The translations under genes were made by a program, and so were the position numbers. Under the pieces are notes generated by a model. The model did no database searches and had not been told where the DNA came from. It saw only the letters and a program-made list of their open reading frames with translations. From assembly GCA_035264765.1 (NCBI GenBank), contig DATFPQ010000202.1, forward strand, positions 1 to 64,000: 64,000 nt of DNA. Reading direction: 5' to 3'. The stretch comes from DATFPQ01 sp035264765. Its GTDB lineage: Bacteria > Actinomycetota > Actinomycetes > Actinomycetales > Angustibacteraceae. This document shows, piece after piece, positions 31,744-39,919 of the stretch (within the stretch, counting starts at the first letter, position 1; the number at the start of each line of letters is the position of its first letter).

Positions 31744-32496
31744 ATGTCGGAGGTGCCGCTCGGTCCGGTGGACGTGCCCACGCCGGTCCGGCGGGTGGCC
31801 GGGTCGGCGTCGCTGCGACCGGTGTGGCGCAACGAGGTCGGGGGCCTGACGTTCGAGATCGCGGACGACGGCGACCGCAGGTTCGTCAAGTGGGCGCCGG
31901 CCGGCAGCGGCCTGGACCTCACCGCGGAGCTCGTGCGGCTGCGCTGGGCGGGCACCCGGACGCGCGTGCCCCGGGTGCTCGCCCACGGCGTCGTTCCGGA
32001 CGGCGAGTGGCTGGTCACCGCCGCGCTGCCGGGGGAGAACGCGGTGTCACCGCGCTGGACCGCGGACCCGGCGACCGCCGTCCGGGCGCTGGGCGAGGGG
32101 CTGCGCCACCTGCACCAGGTCCTACCAGTCGCGGACTGCCCGTTCTCCTGGTCGGTGCCGACCCGGCTGGCGGCGGCGCGCCGCCGGGGTGCTCCAGCGG
32201 CGCAGAACGCTCAGCGGTGGCTGGACCGGGCTCCGCCGGTCGATCGGCTGGTGGTCTGCCACGGCGACGCCTGCGCGCCCAACACCCTGCTCGACGACGC
32301 CGGGCGGGTCAGCGGGCACGTGGACCTGGGCGCCCTCGGCGTCGCGGACCGTTGGGCCGACCTGGCCGTCGCCACCTGGAGCACCGTATGGAACTACGGG
32401 CCGGGCTGGGAGCGGGCGCTGCTGGACGCGTACGGCATCGAGGTCGACGCCGAGCGCACGGACTTCTACCGCCGGCTCTGGGACGCCACCAGCTGA
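31744..32496 (+). CDS. APH-fold phosphotransferase family protein
   Basis: A 250-residue protein with the aminoglycoside-phosphotransferase/choline-kinase fold. The catalytic loop is VVCHGDACAPNTLLDD, and the metal-binding segment is VSGHVDLGALGVADRWADLAVA (Asp-Leu-Gly). The sequence resembles APH(3')-like enzymes, but N-lobe conservation is low and the context is housekeeping, so antibiotic resistance should not be assumed. A GTG at 31732 is an alternative start. It is followed 14 bases later by a glutaredoxin-like gene. Confidence 0.85.
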   Translation: MSEVPLGPVDVPTPVRRVAGSASLRPVWRNEVGGLTFEIADDGDRRFVKWAPAGSGLDLTAELVRLRWAGTRTRVPRVLAHGVVPDGEWLVTAALPGENAVSPRWTADPATAVRALGEGLRHLHQVLPVADCPFSWSVPTRLAAARRRGAPAAQNAQRWLDRAPPVDRLVVCHGDACAPNTLLDDAGRVSGHVDLGALGVADRWADLAVATWSTVWNYGPGWERALLDAYGIEVDAERTDFYRRLWDATS

Positions 32497-32510
32497 CCTA
32501 CCGTGAGGGC

Positions 32511-32804
32511 ATGACGCCGCCACCCGACGATGCGCCCGCCCGGATCACCCTGGTCGGCCGGCCGGGCTGCCACCTGTGCGACGACGCGCGCGAGGTGGTG
32601 CGCCGGGTCGCCGACGACACCGGGGTCGGCTGGGCGGAGCTCTCGGTGGACGACGACGCCGACCTGCTCGCCCGGTACTCCGAGCAGGTGCCGGTGGTGC
32701 TGGTCGACGGGGCCCAGCACGACTTCTGGCGGGTCGACGAGCAGCGGCTGCGCCAGGCCCTCGCGGGCCGGCAGCGGCACCGATGGGGTCGCGCCGCCCG
32801 CTGA
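32511..32804 (+). CDS. Glutaredoxin-like thioredoxin-fold protein (DUF836 type)
   Basis: A 97-residue protein: ITLVGRPGCHLCDDAREVVRRVADDTGVGWAELSVDDDADLLARYSEQVPVVLVDG. It has a C-H-L-C redox motif at about residues 21-24 and the cis-Pro in QVPVVLVDG. It lies immediately upstream of the Rex regulatory region and the heme operon, a placement I recall in other actinobacteria. The redox partner is unknown. Confidence 0.88.
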   Translation: MTPPPDDAPARITLVGRPGCHLCDDAREVVRRVADDTGVGWAELSVDDDADLLARYSEQVPVVLVDGAQHDFWRVDEQRLRQALAGRQRHRWGRAAR

Positions 32805-32856
32805 GCCCGCCCCGGGTGACCCGCATTCCGCCAGCGCGTGAACACATAGCGTGACT

Positions 32857-32885
32857 TTGTGCGTACGTTCACAAGTGCTTAGAGT
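32857..32885 (+). promoter_or_regulatory. Rex operator overlapping the rex-hem promoter
   Basis: TTGTGCGTACGTTCACAA (32857-32874) matches the Rex box TTGTGAA-N4-TTCACAA except at two positions in the left arm. The same bases supply a -35, TTGTGC (32857-32862), which is exactly 17 bases from TAGAGT (32880-32885) as -10. Rex bound here would block RNA polymerase, giving NADH/NAD+-dependent autoregulation of the operon. Confidence 0.85.
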
Positions 32886-32962
32886 GGACTGTCCACCGCG
32901 CGGCGGCCCCGCCTGCGGGTCCGTGCGGGACGTCTGCTAGCGACCGAGGAGTCCGACCGCAC

Positions 32963-33637
32963 GTGAGCGAGGAGCCGACCACGCGCCGCGGGATACCCGA
33001 GGCGACGGTCGCGCGGCTACCGGTGTACCTGAGGGCGCTGAGCTCTCTCGCGGACCGCGGTGTGCGCACCGTCTCCTCCGAGGAGCTGGCGACCGCGGCG
33101 GGCGTCAACTCGGCCAAGCTGCGCAAGGACCTCTCCCACCTCGGGTCGTACGGCGTGCGCGGGGTCGGCTACGACGTCGACTACCTGCTCTACCAGATCT
33201 CCCGCGAGCTCGGCCTCACCCAGGACTGGCCGGTGGCCATCGTCGGCATCGGCAACCTCGGGCACGCGCTCGCCGGGTACGGCGGCTTCGCCACCCGTGG
33301 CTTCCGCGTGGTCGCCCTCTTCGACGCCGACCCCTCCGTGGTCGGGCAGACGGTGGCGGGGCTGCGGGTGCGGTCGGTGGACGAGCTCGTGGACTTCGCC
33401 CGCGAGGTGCCGATCGCCATCGGGGTCGTCGCGACCCCGGCCGGACCGGCGCAGAGCGTGTGCGACCAGCTGGTCGCCGCGGGCGTGCGCAGCGTCCTGA
33501 ACTTCGCGCCGTGCGTGCTCCAGGTGCCGGACGGCGTGGACGTGCGCAAGGTGGACCTGTCGACCGAGCTGCAGATCCTTGCCTTCCACGAGCAGCGGAA
33601 GGCACCTGCCGACCCCAGCGAGGCGGTGAACGAATGA
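32963..33637 (+). CDS. rex: Redox-sensing transcriptional repressor Rex
   Basis: A 224-residue NADH/NAD+ sensor. The N-terminal winged helix is GIPEATVARLPVYLRALSSLADRGVRTVSSEELATAAGVNSAKLRKDLSHLGSYGVRGVGYDV, and the C-terminal Rossmann domain has VAIVGIGNLGHALAGYGGF and NFAPCVLQVPDGVDVRKVDLSTELQILAFHE. High NADH releases Rex from DNA. It starts at GTG 32963 and leads an operon with hemA-hemC-cobA/hemD-hemB, each joined by 4-base overlaps. A matching operator lies upstream. Confidence 0.97.
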   Translation: MSEEPTTRRGIPEATVARLPVYLRALSSLADRGVRTVSSEELATAAGVNSAKLRKDLSHLGSYGVRGVGYDVDYLLYQISRELGLTQDWPVAIVGIGNLGHALAGYGGFATRGFRVVALFDADPSVVGQTVAGLRVRSVDELVDFAREVPIAIGVVATPAGPAQSVCDQLVAAGVRSVLNFAPCVLQVPDGVDVRKVDLSTELQILAFHEQRKAPADPSEAVNE

Positions 33638-34938
33638 GCCTGCTCGCCATCGGCGTCTCCCACCGCAGCGCACCGCTGCCCGTGCTCGAGCGCGTGGCGC
33701 TCACGGACGCCGCGGCGCGTGACCTGGCGGCTCGTGCCCTGGCCGGTGACCACGTGGACGAGGCACTCGTCCTCGCCACCTGCAACCGGGTCGAGGTCTA
33801 CGCCGACGTCTCCGCCTTCCACGGTGGGCTGAGCGACCTCGGCCACGCGCTGGCGGAGGCCACCGGCGTCAGCCTGGAGGAGCTGAAGGACCACCTCTAC
33901 GTCCACTACGCCGACCGCGCGGTGGCGCACCTGTTCACGGTGGCCTGCGGCCTGGACTCGATGGCCGTCGGCGAGAGCCAGGTGCTGGGCCAGCTGCGGC
34001 TGGCGCTGCGCTCGGCCCAGGAGTCCGGCGACGCGGGGCGGGTGCTCGACCACCTGGTCCAGCAGGCGCTGCGCGTCGGCAAGCGGGCGCACGCCGAGAC
34101 CGGGATTGACCGGGCCGGTGCCTCTTTGGTGGGCGCCGCGCTGCAGCGGGCCGAGCGCGTGCTCGGTCCGGTGACCGAGCGCTCCGTGCTGGTCGTCGGG
34201 GCCGGCTCGATGAGCGCGCTCGCGGCGACCACCGTGCACCGTGCCGGCGCGGCCCGGATCACGGTGGCGAACCGCACCGCCGCGAACGCGGCGCGCCTCG
34301 CTGGTGCCGTCGGCGGGACCGCCGTGCCGCTCGCCGAGCTCCCGGCAGCGCTCGCCGAGGCCGACCTGGTGATCTCCTGCACGGGCGCGGTCGGCCACGT
34401 TCTCGAGCAGTCGGTGGCCGCTGCCGCGGCCGCCGCGCACGGCGGACCGCAGCTGTACGTCGACCTGGCGCTGCCCCGCGACGTCGACCCGGCCGTGGCC
34501 GACCTCGAGGGCGTCCAGGTGGTCGGCCTCGAGCAGCTCGGCGCGGACCTGGCAGCGGCGTCCCTGGCGGACGACCTGGACCAGGTCCGAGAGCTGGTGG
34601 CCGTCGAGGTGGGGGAGTACCTCGCCGGACGCCGGGTACAGGCGGTGGCGCCGACGGTCGTCGCGCTGCGCGCCCGCGCGGCCGAGGTCGTCCAGGCCGA
34701 GCTGGCCAGGCTCGACCAGCGGCTCCCCGGCGTCGAGGAGGCCGTTCGCGAGGAGGTGCAGCGGACCGTGCACCGAGTGGTGGAGAAGCTGCTGCACGCC
34801 CCGACGGTGCGGGTCAAGGAGCTGGCCAGCCGCACCGACGGGGGCTCGTACGCCGCTGCCCTGCGCGAGCTGTTCGACCTCGACCCGCAGGAGGTCGCGG
34901 CCGTCTCCGACGTCCCGGTCGAGCGGGTGGCCCAATGA
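33634..34938 (+). CDS. hemA: Glutamyl-tRNA reductase
   Basis: A 434-residue enzyme reducing glutamyl-tRNA to glutamate-1-semialdehyde, the first committed step of C5 tetrapyrrole synthesis. Catalytic Cys50 is in VLATCNRVEVYAD, the AVGESQVLGQL block and NADPH motif VLVVGAGSMSALAA follow, and a C-terminal dimerisation helix is present. Its ATG overlaps the rex stop (ATGA). It works with HemL (39920-41287). Confidence 0.96.
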   Translation: MSLLAIGVSHRSAPLPVLERVALTDAAARDLAARALAGDHVDEALVLATCNRVEVYADVSAFHGGLSDLGHALAEATGVSLEELKDHLYVHYADRAVAHLFTVACGLDSMAVGESQVLGQLRLALRSAQESGDAGRVLDHLVQQALRVGKRAHAETGIDRAGASLVGAALQRAERVLGPVTERSVLVVGAGSMSALAATTVHRAGAARITVANRTAANAARLAGAVGGTAVPLAELPAALAEADLVISCTGAVGHVLEQSVAAAAAAAHGGPQLYVDLALPRDVDPAVADLEGVQVVGLEQLGADLAAASLADDLDQVRELVAVEVGEYLAGRRVQAVAPTVVALRARAAEVVQAELARLDQRLPGVEEAVREEVQRTVHRVVEKLLHAPTVRVKELASRTDGGSYAAALRELFDLDPQEVAAVSDVPVERVAQ

Positions 34939-35978
34939 GCGGCGCGCTGCGGCTGGGCACCCGGCGCAGTGCCCTCGCCCTGACCCAGAGCCGGAGCGTC
35001 GCGGACGCGGTCACTGCCGCCACCGGCCGCGCCGTCGAGCTGGTCGAGGTGACGACGTTCGGCGACACCTCCCGCGCCGCGCTGACGCAGATCGGCGGCA
35101 CCGGGGTCTTCGTCGCCGCGCTGCGGCACGCGCTGCTGGAGGGCGAGATCGACCTCGCGGTCCACTCGCTCAAGGACCTGCCCACGAGCCCCGAGCCCGG
35201 CCTGGTCGTCGCCGCGGTGCCGCCTCGCGAGGACCCGCGCGACGTCCTGGTGGCACGGGACGGGCTGACCCTCGGTGAGCTGCCTGCCGGGTCGCGGCTG
35301 GGCACGGGCGCGCCCCGCCGGGCCGCGCAGCTGCTCGCGCTCGGCCTCGGCCTGCAGGTCGAGCCGGTGCGCGGCAACGTCGACACCCGGCTGGCGCTCG
35401 TCCACGACGGCAAGCTGGACGGCGTCCTGCTGGCGCGCGCCGGGCTGGTCCGGCTGGGCCGCGCCGACGAGGCCACCGAGGTGCTCGACCCCCTGCAGGT
35501 GCTTCCGGCGCCGGGTCAGGGCGCGCTCGCGGTCGAGTGCCGCAGCGAGGACCCCGACCTGGTGCGCGCCCTCGCCGCCGTCGACGACCTGGACGCCCGG
35601 GCCGCCGTGACCGCCGAGCGCGCGCTGCTGGCCGCCCTCGAGGCCGGCTGCACCGCACCGGTCGGCGCCCTGGCCGAGGTCGTCGAGTCCCTGGCACCCG
35701 ACGGCTCGCCCCTGCTCGAGCTCTCCCTGCGTGCGGTCGTGGCCGCGCCGGACGGCAGCCGGGTGCTGCGCCAGTCCCTGTCGGGACCGGTCGACGCGCC
35801 CGCCGAGCTGGGGCGCCGGCTGGCCGCCGTGCTGCTCGAGGACGGTGCCGCCGAGCTCGTCGCCGAGGGTCCCGTTCCTGTCCGTCCCGACTCCCGCGAG
35901 CCCGTCCCCCGGGACGAGGCCACCCGATCTGCCGTGTCCACCCTTTCCGAAGACAAGCACCCGGAGCGTGCCTCGTGA
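34935..35978 (+). CDS. hemC: Hydroxymethylbilane synthase (porphobilinogen deaminase)
   Basis: A 347-residue enzyme joining four porphobilinogens. LRLGTRRSALALTQSRSVADAV and IDLAVHSLKDLPT are at the N-terminus, and the dipyrromethane cofactor Cys239 is in LEAGCTAPVGALAE. The C-terminal 30 residues are an extra charged tail beyond the usual fold. ATG overlaps the hemA stop by four bases; a GTGA overlap follows to the next gene. Confidence 0.96.
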   Translation: MSGALRLGTRRSALALTQSRSVADAVTAATGRAVELVEVTTFGDTSRAALTQIGGTGVFVAALRHALLEGEIDLAVHSLKDLPTSPEPGLVVAAVPPREDPRDVLVARDGLTLGELPAGSRLGTGAPRRAAQLLALGLGLQVEPVRGNVDTRLALVHDGKLDGVLLARAGLVRLGRADEATEVLDPLQVLPAPGQGALAVECRSEDPDLVRALAAVDDLDARAAVTAERALLAALEAGCTAPVGALAEVVESLAPDGSPLLELSLRAVVAAPDGSRVLRQSLSGPVDAPAELGRRLAAVLLEDGAAELVAEGPVPVRPDSREPVPRDEATRSAVSTLSEDKHPERAS

Positions 35979-37603
35979 CCTCCACGCCCTCCACTCCCAC
36001 CTCCCCGCGCACGGGCAAGCCCGCGGGCATCGTCGCGTTCGTCGGCACCGGTCCCGGAGACCCCGGCCTGCTGACCGTGCGGGCCGTCGAGGTGCTCGAG
36101 CAGGCCGACGTCGTCGTGCTCGACCAGCTGCTGACCGCCGAGGACGTGGCCCGTTGGACCCGTCCCGACGTCGAGCTGGTCGAGACCGGCTTCGGCGAGG
36201 ACGGCCAGCCGCTCACCACCGCCGGGCGGGCCAAGCTGGTCACCCGCGCAGCGCGTGGCGGCCGGCGGGTCGCCCGGCTGATGGACGGCGACCCCGCCAC
36301 CTTCAACGGCCTGGCCGAGGAGGCGCTCGCCTGCCGGAAGGCCGGCGTGCCGTTCGAGATCGTGCCCGGCGTGTCCGCGGTGAGCGCCGTCCCGGCGTAC
36401 GCCGGTGTGCCGCTGACGACCAAGGCGTCCCGCGCCGTGCACGTCGTCACGCCGCACGACCGCAAGGTCGACTGGGCCCGCTCGACCGGCGACGACGTCA
36501 CGGTCGTCGTCCTCGGGACGCCCGACGTCGTGGCCGAGTCGCTGGCCCACCTGCTCGCGGCGGGCCGCGACGGCTCGACGCCGGTCGCGCTGACCGAGAA
36601 CGGCACGTTCACCGAGCAGCGCACCGTGACCGCCACCCTGGCCCAGGCCGGCGAGGCCCTGCACGCGGCCGAGCTCGACAAGCCCGTGCTGGCCGTGGTC
36701 GGCCAGCCGGTGGCGCTGCGGGACGAGCTGTCCTGGTTCGAGACCAAGCCGCTGTTCGGCTGGCGCGTGCTGGTTCCCCGCACCAAGGACCAGGCGGGCG
36801 CCACGACCGAGCTGCTGCACGAGTTCGGCGCCGTCAGCGAGGTCGTGCCCACCATCTCCGTCGAGCCGCCGCGCACGCCGCAGCAGATGGAGCGGGCGGT
36901 GCGGGGTCTGGTGACCGGCCGCTACGAGTGGGTCGGGTTCACCAGCGTCAACGCGGTGCGCGCCGTCCGTGAGAAGTTCGTCGAGTTCGGCCTGGATGCC
37001 CGGGCGTTCGCCGGCCTGAAGGTTGCCGCCGTCGGTGGTGTCACCGCGAAGGCGCTGCGCGAGTGGGGCATCGAGCCCGACCTGGTGCCCAGCGGCGAGC
37101 AGTCCGCGGCGGGCCTGCTGGCCGACTGGCCGCCGTTCGACGACGTGCTCGACCCGATCAACCGGGTGTTCCTGCCGCGCGCCGACATCGCGACCGACAC
37201 GCTCGTCGCGGGCCTGCAGCAGATCGGCTGGGAGGTCGACGACGTGACGGCCTACCGGACGGTCCGCGCGGCGCCTCCGGCCGCACCCGTGCGCGACGCG
37301 ATCAAGTCCGGCCGCTTCGACGCCGTGGTGTTCACCTCGAGCTCGACGGTGCGGAACCTGGTCGGCATCGCCGGCAAGCCGCACCCCGCGACGGTCGTCG
37401 CCTGCATCGGCCCGGCCACCGCGAAGACCGCGGAGGAGCACGGCCTGCGGGTCGACGTCCTCGCGCCCGAGGCCAACGGCCGGTCCCTCGTGGAGGCGCT
37501 GGCGGAGTACGGCACCGGCCTGCGGCTGTCGGCGATCGAGGCCGGCGAGCCGGTCGTGCGGCCGAGCCAGCGCAAGGCCGGTGCCCGCCGGAAGGCGCGG
37601 TGA
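35975..37603 (+). CDS. Fused uroporphyrinogen-III C-methyltransferase / synthase (CobA-HemD)
   Basis: A 542-residue bifunctional protein. The N-terminal SUMT domain (about 15-250) has FVGTGPGDPGLLTVRAVEVLEQADVVVLDQLLT, RLMDGDPATFNGLAEEALACRKAG and VPGVSAVSAVPAYAGVPLT. The C-terminal HemD domain (about 265-525) has VLVPRTKDQAGATTELLHEFGA, WVGFTSVNAVRAVREKF and FDAVVFTSSSTVRNLVGI. It cyclises hydroxymethylbilane to uroporphyrinogen III and can methylate it toward siroheme/B12. This fusion is common in actinobacteria. GTG start overlaps hemC. Confidence 0.94.
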   Translation: MTSTPSTPTSPRTGKPAGIVAFVGTGPGDPGLLTVRAVEVLEQADVVVLDQLLTAEDVARWTRPDVELVETGFGEDGQPLTTAGRAKLVTRAARGGRRVARLMDGDPATFNGLAEEALACRKAGVPFEIVPGVSAVSAVPAYAGVPLTTKASRAVHVVTPHDRKVDWARSTGDDVTVVVLGTPDVVAESLAHLLAAGRDGSTPVALTENGTFTEQRTVTATLAQAGEALHAAELDKPVLAVVGQPVALRDELSWFETKPLFGWRVLVPRTKDQAGATTELLHEFGAVSEVVPTISVEPPRTPQQMERAVRGLVTGRYEWVGFTSVNAVRAVREKFVEFGLDARAFAGLKVAAVGGVTAKALREWGIEPDLVPSGEQSAAGLLADWPPFDDVLDPINRVFLPRADIATDTLVAGLQQIGWEVDDVTAYRTVRAAPPAAPVRDAIKSGRFDAVVFTSSSTVRNLVGIAGKPHPATVVACIGPATAKTAEEHGLRVDVLAPEANGRSLVEALAEYGTGLRLSAIEAGEPVVRPSQRKAGARRKAR

Positions 37604-38589
37604 CGGACGTGGCGGGGTATCCCGCACAGCGACCGCGGCGGCTGCGCCAGACGCCGGCCCTACGCCGGCTGGTGCGCGAGACCCGGCTGCACCCGGCCGA
37701 GCTCGTCTTGCCCGTCTTCATCCGCGAGGGCGTCGACGAGCCGGTCGCGCTCGGCTCGATGCCCGGCGTCGTCCAGCACTCGCGGGCGTCCCTGCGCAAG
37801 GCTGCGCGCGAGGCGCTCGACGCCGGCGTCGGCGGGATCATGCTGTTCGGCGTCCCCAGCACGCGGGACGCCACGGGCTCCGGCGGGGACGACCCGGACG
37901 GCGTCCTCAACGTGGCGCTGCGGGACGTCCGCGACGAGGTCGGCGACGACCTGGTGGTGATGGCCGACCTGTGCCTCGACGAGTTCACCGACCACGGCCA
38001 CTGCGGCGTCCTGGACGAGGCCGGTCGGGTGGACAACGACGCGACCCTCGAGCGCTACGCATCGATGGCGCTGGCCCAGGCTGAGGCCGGAGCCCACGTG
38101 CTGGGGCCCTCCGGGATGATGGACGGCCAGATCGGCGTGATCCGCGCCGCCCTGGACGACGCCGGCCGCTCCGACACGGTGCTCCTCGCGTACGCCGCGA
38201 AGTACGCCTCGGCGTTCTACGGGCCGTTCCGGGAGGCGGTCGCCTCCACCCTCACCGGTGACCGCAAGACCTACCAGCAGGACCCCGGCAACGCCGTCGA
38301 GGCCCTGCGCGAGGTCCGCCTCGACCTGCAGGAGGGTGCGGACCTGGTGATGGTCAAGCCGGCGCTGCCGTACCTCGACATCCTGCGCACCGTGGCCGAC
38401 GGCGTCGACGTCCCGGTCGCGGCGTACCAGGTGTCCGGCGAGTACGCCATGATCGAGGCCGCCGCGGCGGCGGGCATGGTGGACCGCGACCGCGCCGTCC
38501 TGGAGTCGCTGACCGCGGTCCGCCGGGCCGGCGCTCAGGTGATCCTCACGTACTACGCCACCGAGGTGGCGCGCCGGCTGTCCGCCTGA
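37600..38589 (+). CDS. hemB: Delta-aminolevulinic acid dehydratase (porphobilinogen synthase)
   Basis: A 329-residue enzyme condensing two ALA molecules. Schiff-base lysines are in AYAAKYASAFYGPF and LVMVKPALPYLD. The metal loop reads ADLCLDEFTDHGHCG: the middle Cys of the three-Cys zinc site is replaced by Asp, so the classical zinc site is incomplete. GTG 37600 overlaps the CobA-HemD stop (GTGA). It ends the Rex operon and is followed by a shared terminator. Confidence 0.96.
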   Translation: MTDVAGYPAQRPRRLRQTPALRRLVRETRLHPAELVLPVFIREGVDEPVALGSMPGVVQHSRASLRKAAREALDAGVGGIMLFGVPSTRDATGSGGDDPDGVLNVALRDVRDEVGDDLVVMADLCLDEFTDHGHCGVLDEAGRVDNDATLERYASMALAQAEAGAHVLGPSGMMDGQIGVIRAALDDAGRSDTVLLAYAAKYASAFYGPFREAVASTLTGDRKTYQQDPGNAVEALREVRLDLQEGADLVMVKPALPYLDILRTVADGVDVPVAAYQVSGEYAMIEAAAAAGMVDRDRAVLESLTAVRRAGAQVILTYYATEVARRLSA

Positions 38590-38642
38590 TCTGCCCGAGA
38601 GCAGCTCCGGACGAGAGCGGCCGGGCGCACGGCCGTACGACG

Positions 38643-38675
38643 AAGGGCCGGCACCCCGTACGGGTGCCGGCCCTT
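38643..38675. terminator. Bidirectional hairpin terminator between hemB and yceI
   Basis: A perfect 14-bp stem AAGGGCCGGCACCC / GGGTGCCGGCCCTT with a 5-base loop; the AA/TT ends make it usable in both directions. Confidence 0.88.
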
Positions 38676-38695
38676 GGCGTGTGTCTGGGAGACGC

Positions 38696-39262
38696 TCAGG
38701 CGGCCGCGGCGGCCTGAGCCTTGCCGGCCTCGATCTCGAGGACGATCTTGACCTTGTCGCCCACCAGGACGCCCCCGGACTCCAGGGCGACGTTCCACTC
38801 CAGGCCGAAGTCCTTGCGGTTGATCTCGGTCTCGGCGCTGAAGCCGGCGGTCGCGGCCCCCTCGGCGAGCGGGTTCGCGGCAGCGCCGTTGAACTCCAGG
38901 ATGAACGTGACGGGACGCGTCACGCCCTTGATCGTCAGGTCACCGTCCATCTCGAAGTCGCGGCCCTCGCCGCGCAGCGCGGTCGAGCGGAAGGTCAGCT
39001 CGGGGTAGTTGTCCGCGTCGAAGAAGTCGGCGGAGCGCAGATGCGCGTCGCGGTTCGCCTCGCGGGTGTCGATGCTGGCGACCTTGGCGCTGGCCTGGAC
39101 GGAGGACTGGAGCACGTCCTCGGCGACGGTGATCGTGCCGGACACGTCGGCGAAGCGGCCCTTGACCTTGCTGACCATCAGGTGCCGGACGACGAAGCCG
39201 ACCTCGGAGTGGCTCGGGTCGACGTTCCAGGTGCCGGGCGTCAGGCCCTCGATCGTGGTCAT
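38696..39262 (-). CDS. YceI family lipid-binding protein
   Basis: A 188-residue lipocalin-like YceI-domain protein without a signal peptide. Motifs are WNVDPSHSEVGFVVRHLMVSKVKGRFADVSGTI, TREANRDAHLRSADFFDADNYPELTF and DLTIKGVTRPVTFILEF. Family members bind isoprenoid chains such as polyprenyl quinones. It is divergent from a MarR regulator with a shared 112-bp promoter region, a classical regulator-target layout. ATG is preceded by AAGGAG. Confidence 0.92.
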   Translation of the reverse strand: MTTIEGLTPGTWNVDPSHSEVGFVVRHLMVSKVKGRFADVSGTITVAEDVLQSSVQASAKVASIDTREANRDAHLRSADFFDADNYPELTFRSTALRGEGRDFEMDGDLTIKGVTRPVTFILEFNGAAANPLAEGAATAGFSAETEINRKDFGLEWNVALESGGVLVGDKVKIVLEIEAGKAQAAAAA

Positions 39263-39335
39263 GAAGTGCTCCTTCGGAGTTCTGGACGGGCCCGGGTCGG
39301 CACCGTCTCGTTCTGTCCAACGTAGGCGAGGTCAG

Positions 39336-39354
39336 TTTATATTTCAACAGTTGA
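39336..39354. promoter_or_regulatory. yceI-marR divergent promoter with MarR-type operator
   Basis: An AT-rich island in otherwise GC-rich DNA. On the minus strand TATAAA (39341-39336) is a good -10 for yceI. Next to it lies the palindrome TCAACAGTTGA (39344-39354), fitting a MarR site that would cover the yceI promoter. TAGCAT at 39364-39369 could be the -10 for a leaderless marR transcript. Confidence 0.6.
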
Positions 39355-39374
39355 CCAGGAAGTAGCATGGGTGC

Positions 39375-39899
39375 ATGGGGAGCGCAGCAGAGACTCCGCC
39401 GGCCGACGTGACGGCCGGCTCGGCCGACGACTCCGGCACCCGGTGGCTGGACGTCGAGGAGCAACGTGCCTGGCGCAGCTACCTGCGGGCCGTCCGGCTG
39501 CTGGACGAGGAGATGCGGCGCGGGCTCGAGCGCCACGGCCTGAGCCATCCGGAGTACGAGATCCTGGTCCGGCTGTCCGAGAGCCCCGAGCGCAAGGCCC
39601 GCATGTCGGAGCTGGCCTCCAGCGTGGTCAGCTCGCGCAGCCGCCTGACGCACACGGTCGCGCGGCTGCAGCAGGCCGGCCTGGTGGACCGGCGGGCCTG
39701 CCCGGACGACCGGCGCGGCGTCGAGTGCGTACTCACCGAGGAGGGATTCGCGGCCCTCGAGGCCGCCGCGCACACCCACGTCGAGGACGTGCGCAGCCTG
39801 CTCCTGGACGCCATGACCCGCGAGGAGTTTCTGGCGCTGGGCAGGAGCCTGGCCAAGGTGGCGGACCGGATCGACCCGCAGGGACTGGCCCAGGTCTGA
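39375..39899 (+). CDS. MarR family transcriptional regulator
   Basis: A 174-residue winged-helix regulator: LERHGLSHPEYEILVRLSESPERKARMSELASSVVSSRSRLTHTVARLQQAGLVDRRACPDDRRGVECVLTEEGFAALEAAA. The recognition helix (SSRSRLTHTVARLQ) and the D-x-R-G wing motif (DDRRGVE) are intact. It is probably autoregulated and represses the divergent yceI through the palindrome between them. It is followed 20 bases later by hemL. Confidence 0.92.
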   Translation: MGSAAETPPADVTAGSADDSGTRWLDVEEQRAWRSYLRAVRLLDEEMRRGLERHGLSHPEYEILVRLSESPERKARMSELASSVVSSRSRLTHTVARLQQAGLVDRRACPDDRRGVECVLTEEGFAALEAAAHTHVEDVRSLLLDAMTREEFLALGRSLAKVADRIDPQGLAQV

Positions 39900-39919
39900 G
39901 GCTGTCGGCGATCCTTGCG

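Noticed and set aside
31744..32496. Aminoglycoside resistance gene
   Set aside because: The catalytic loop is APH-like, but the gene sits in a housekeeping stretch with native base composition and no mobile element; the fold is used by many kinases.
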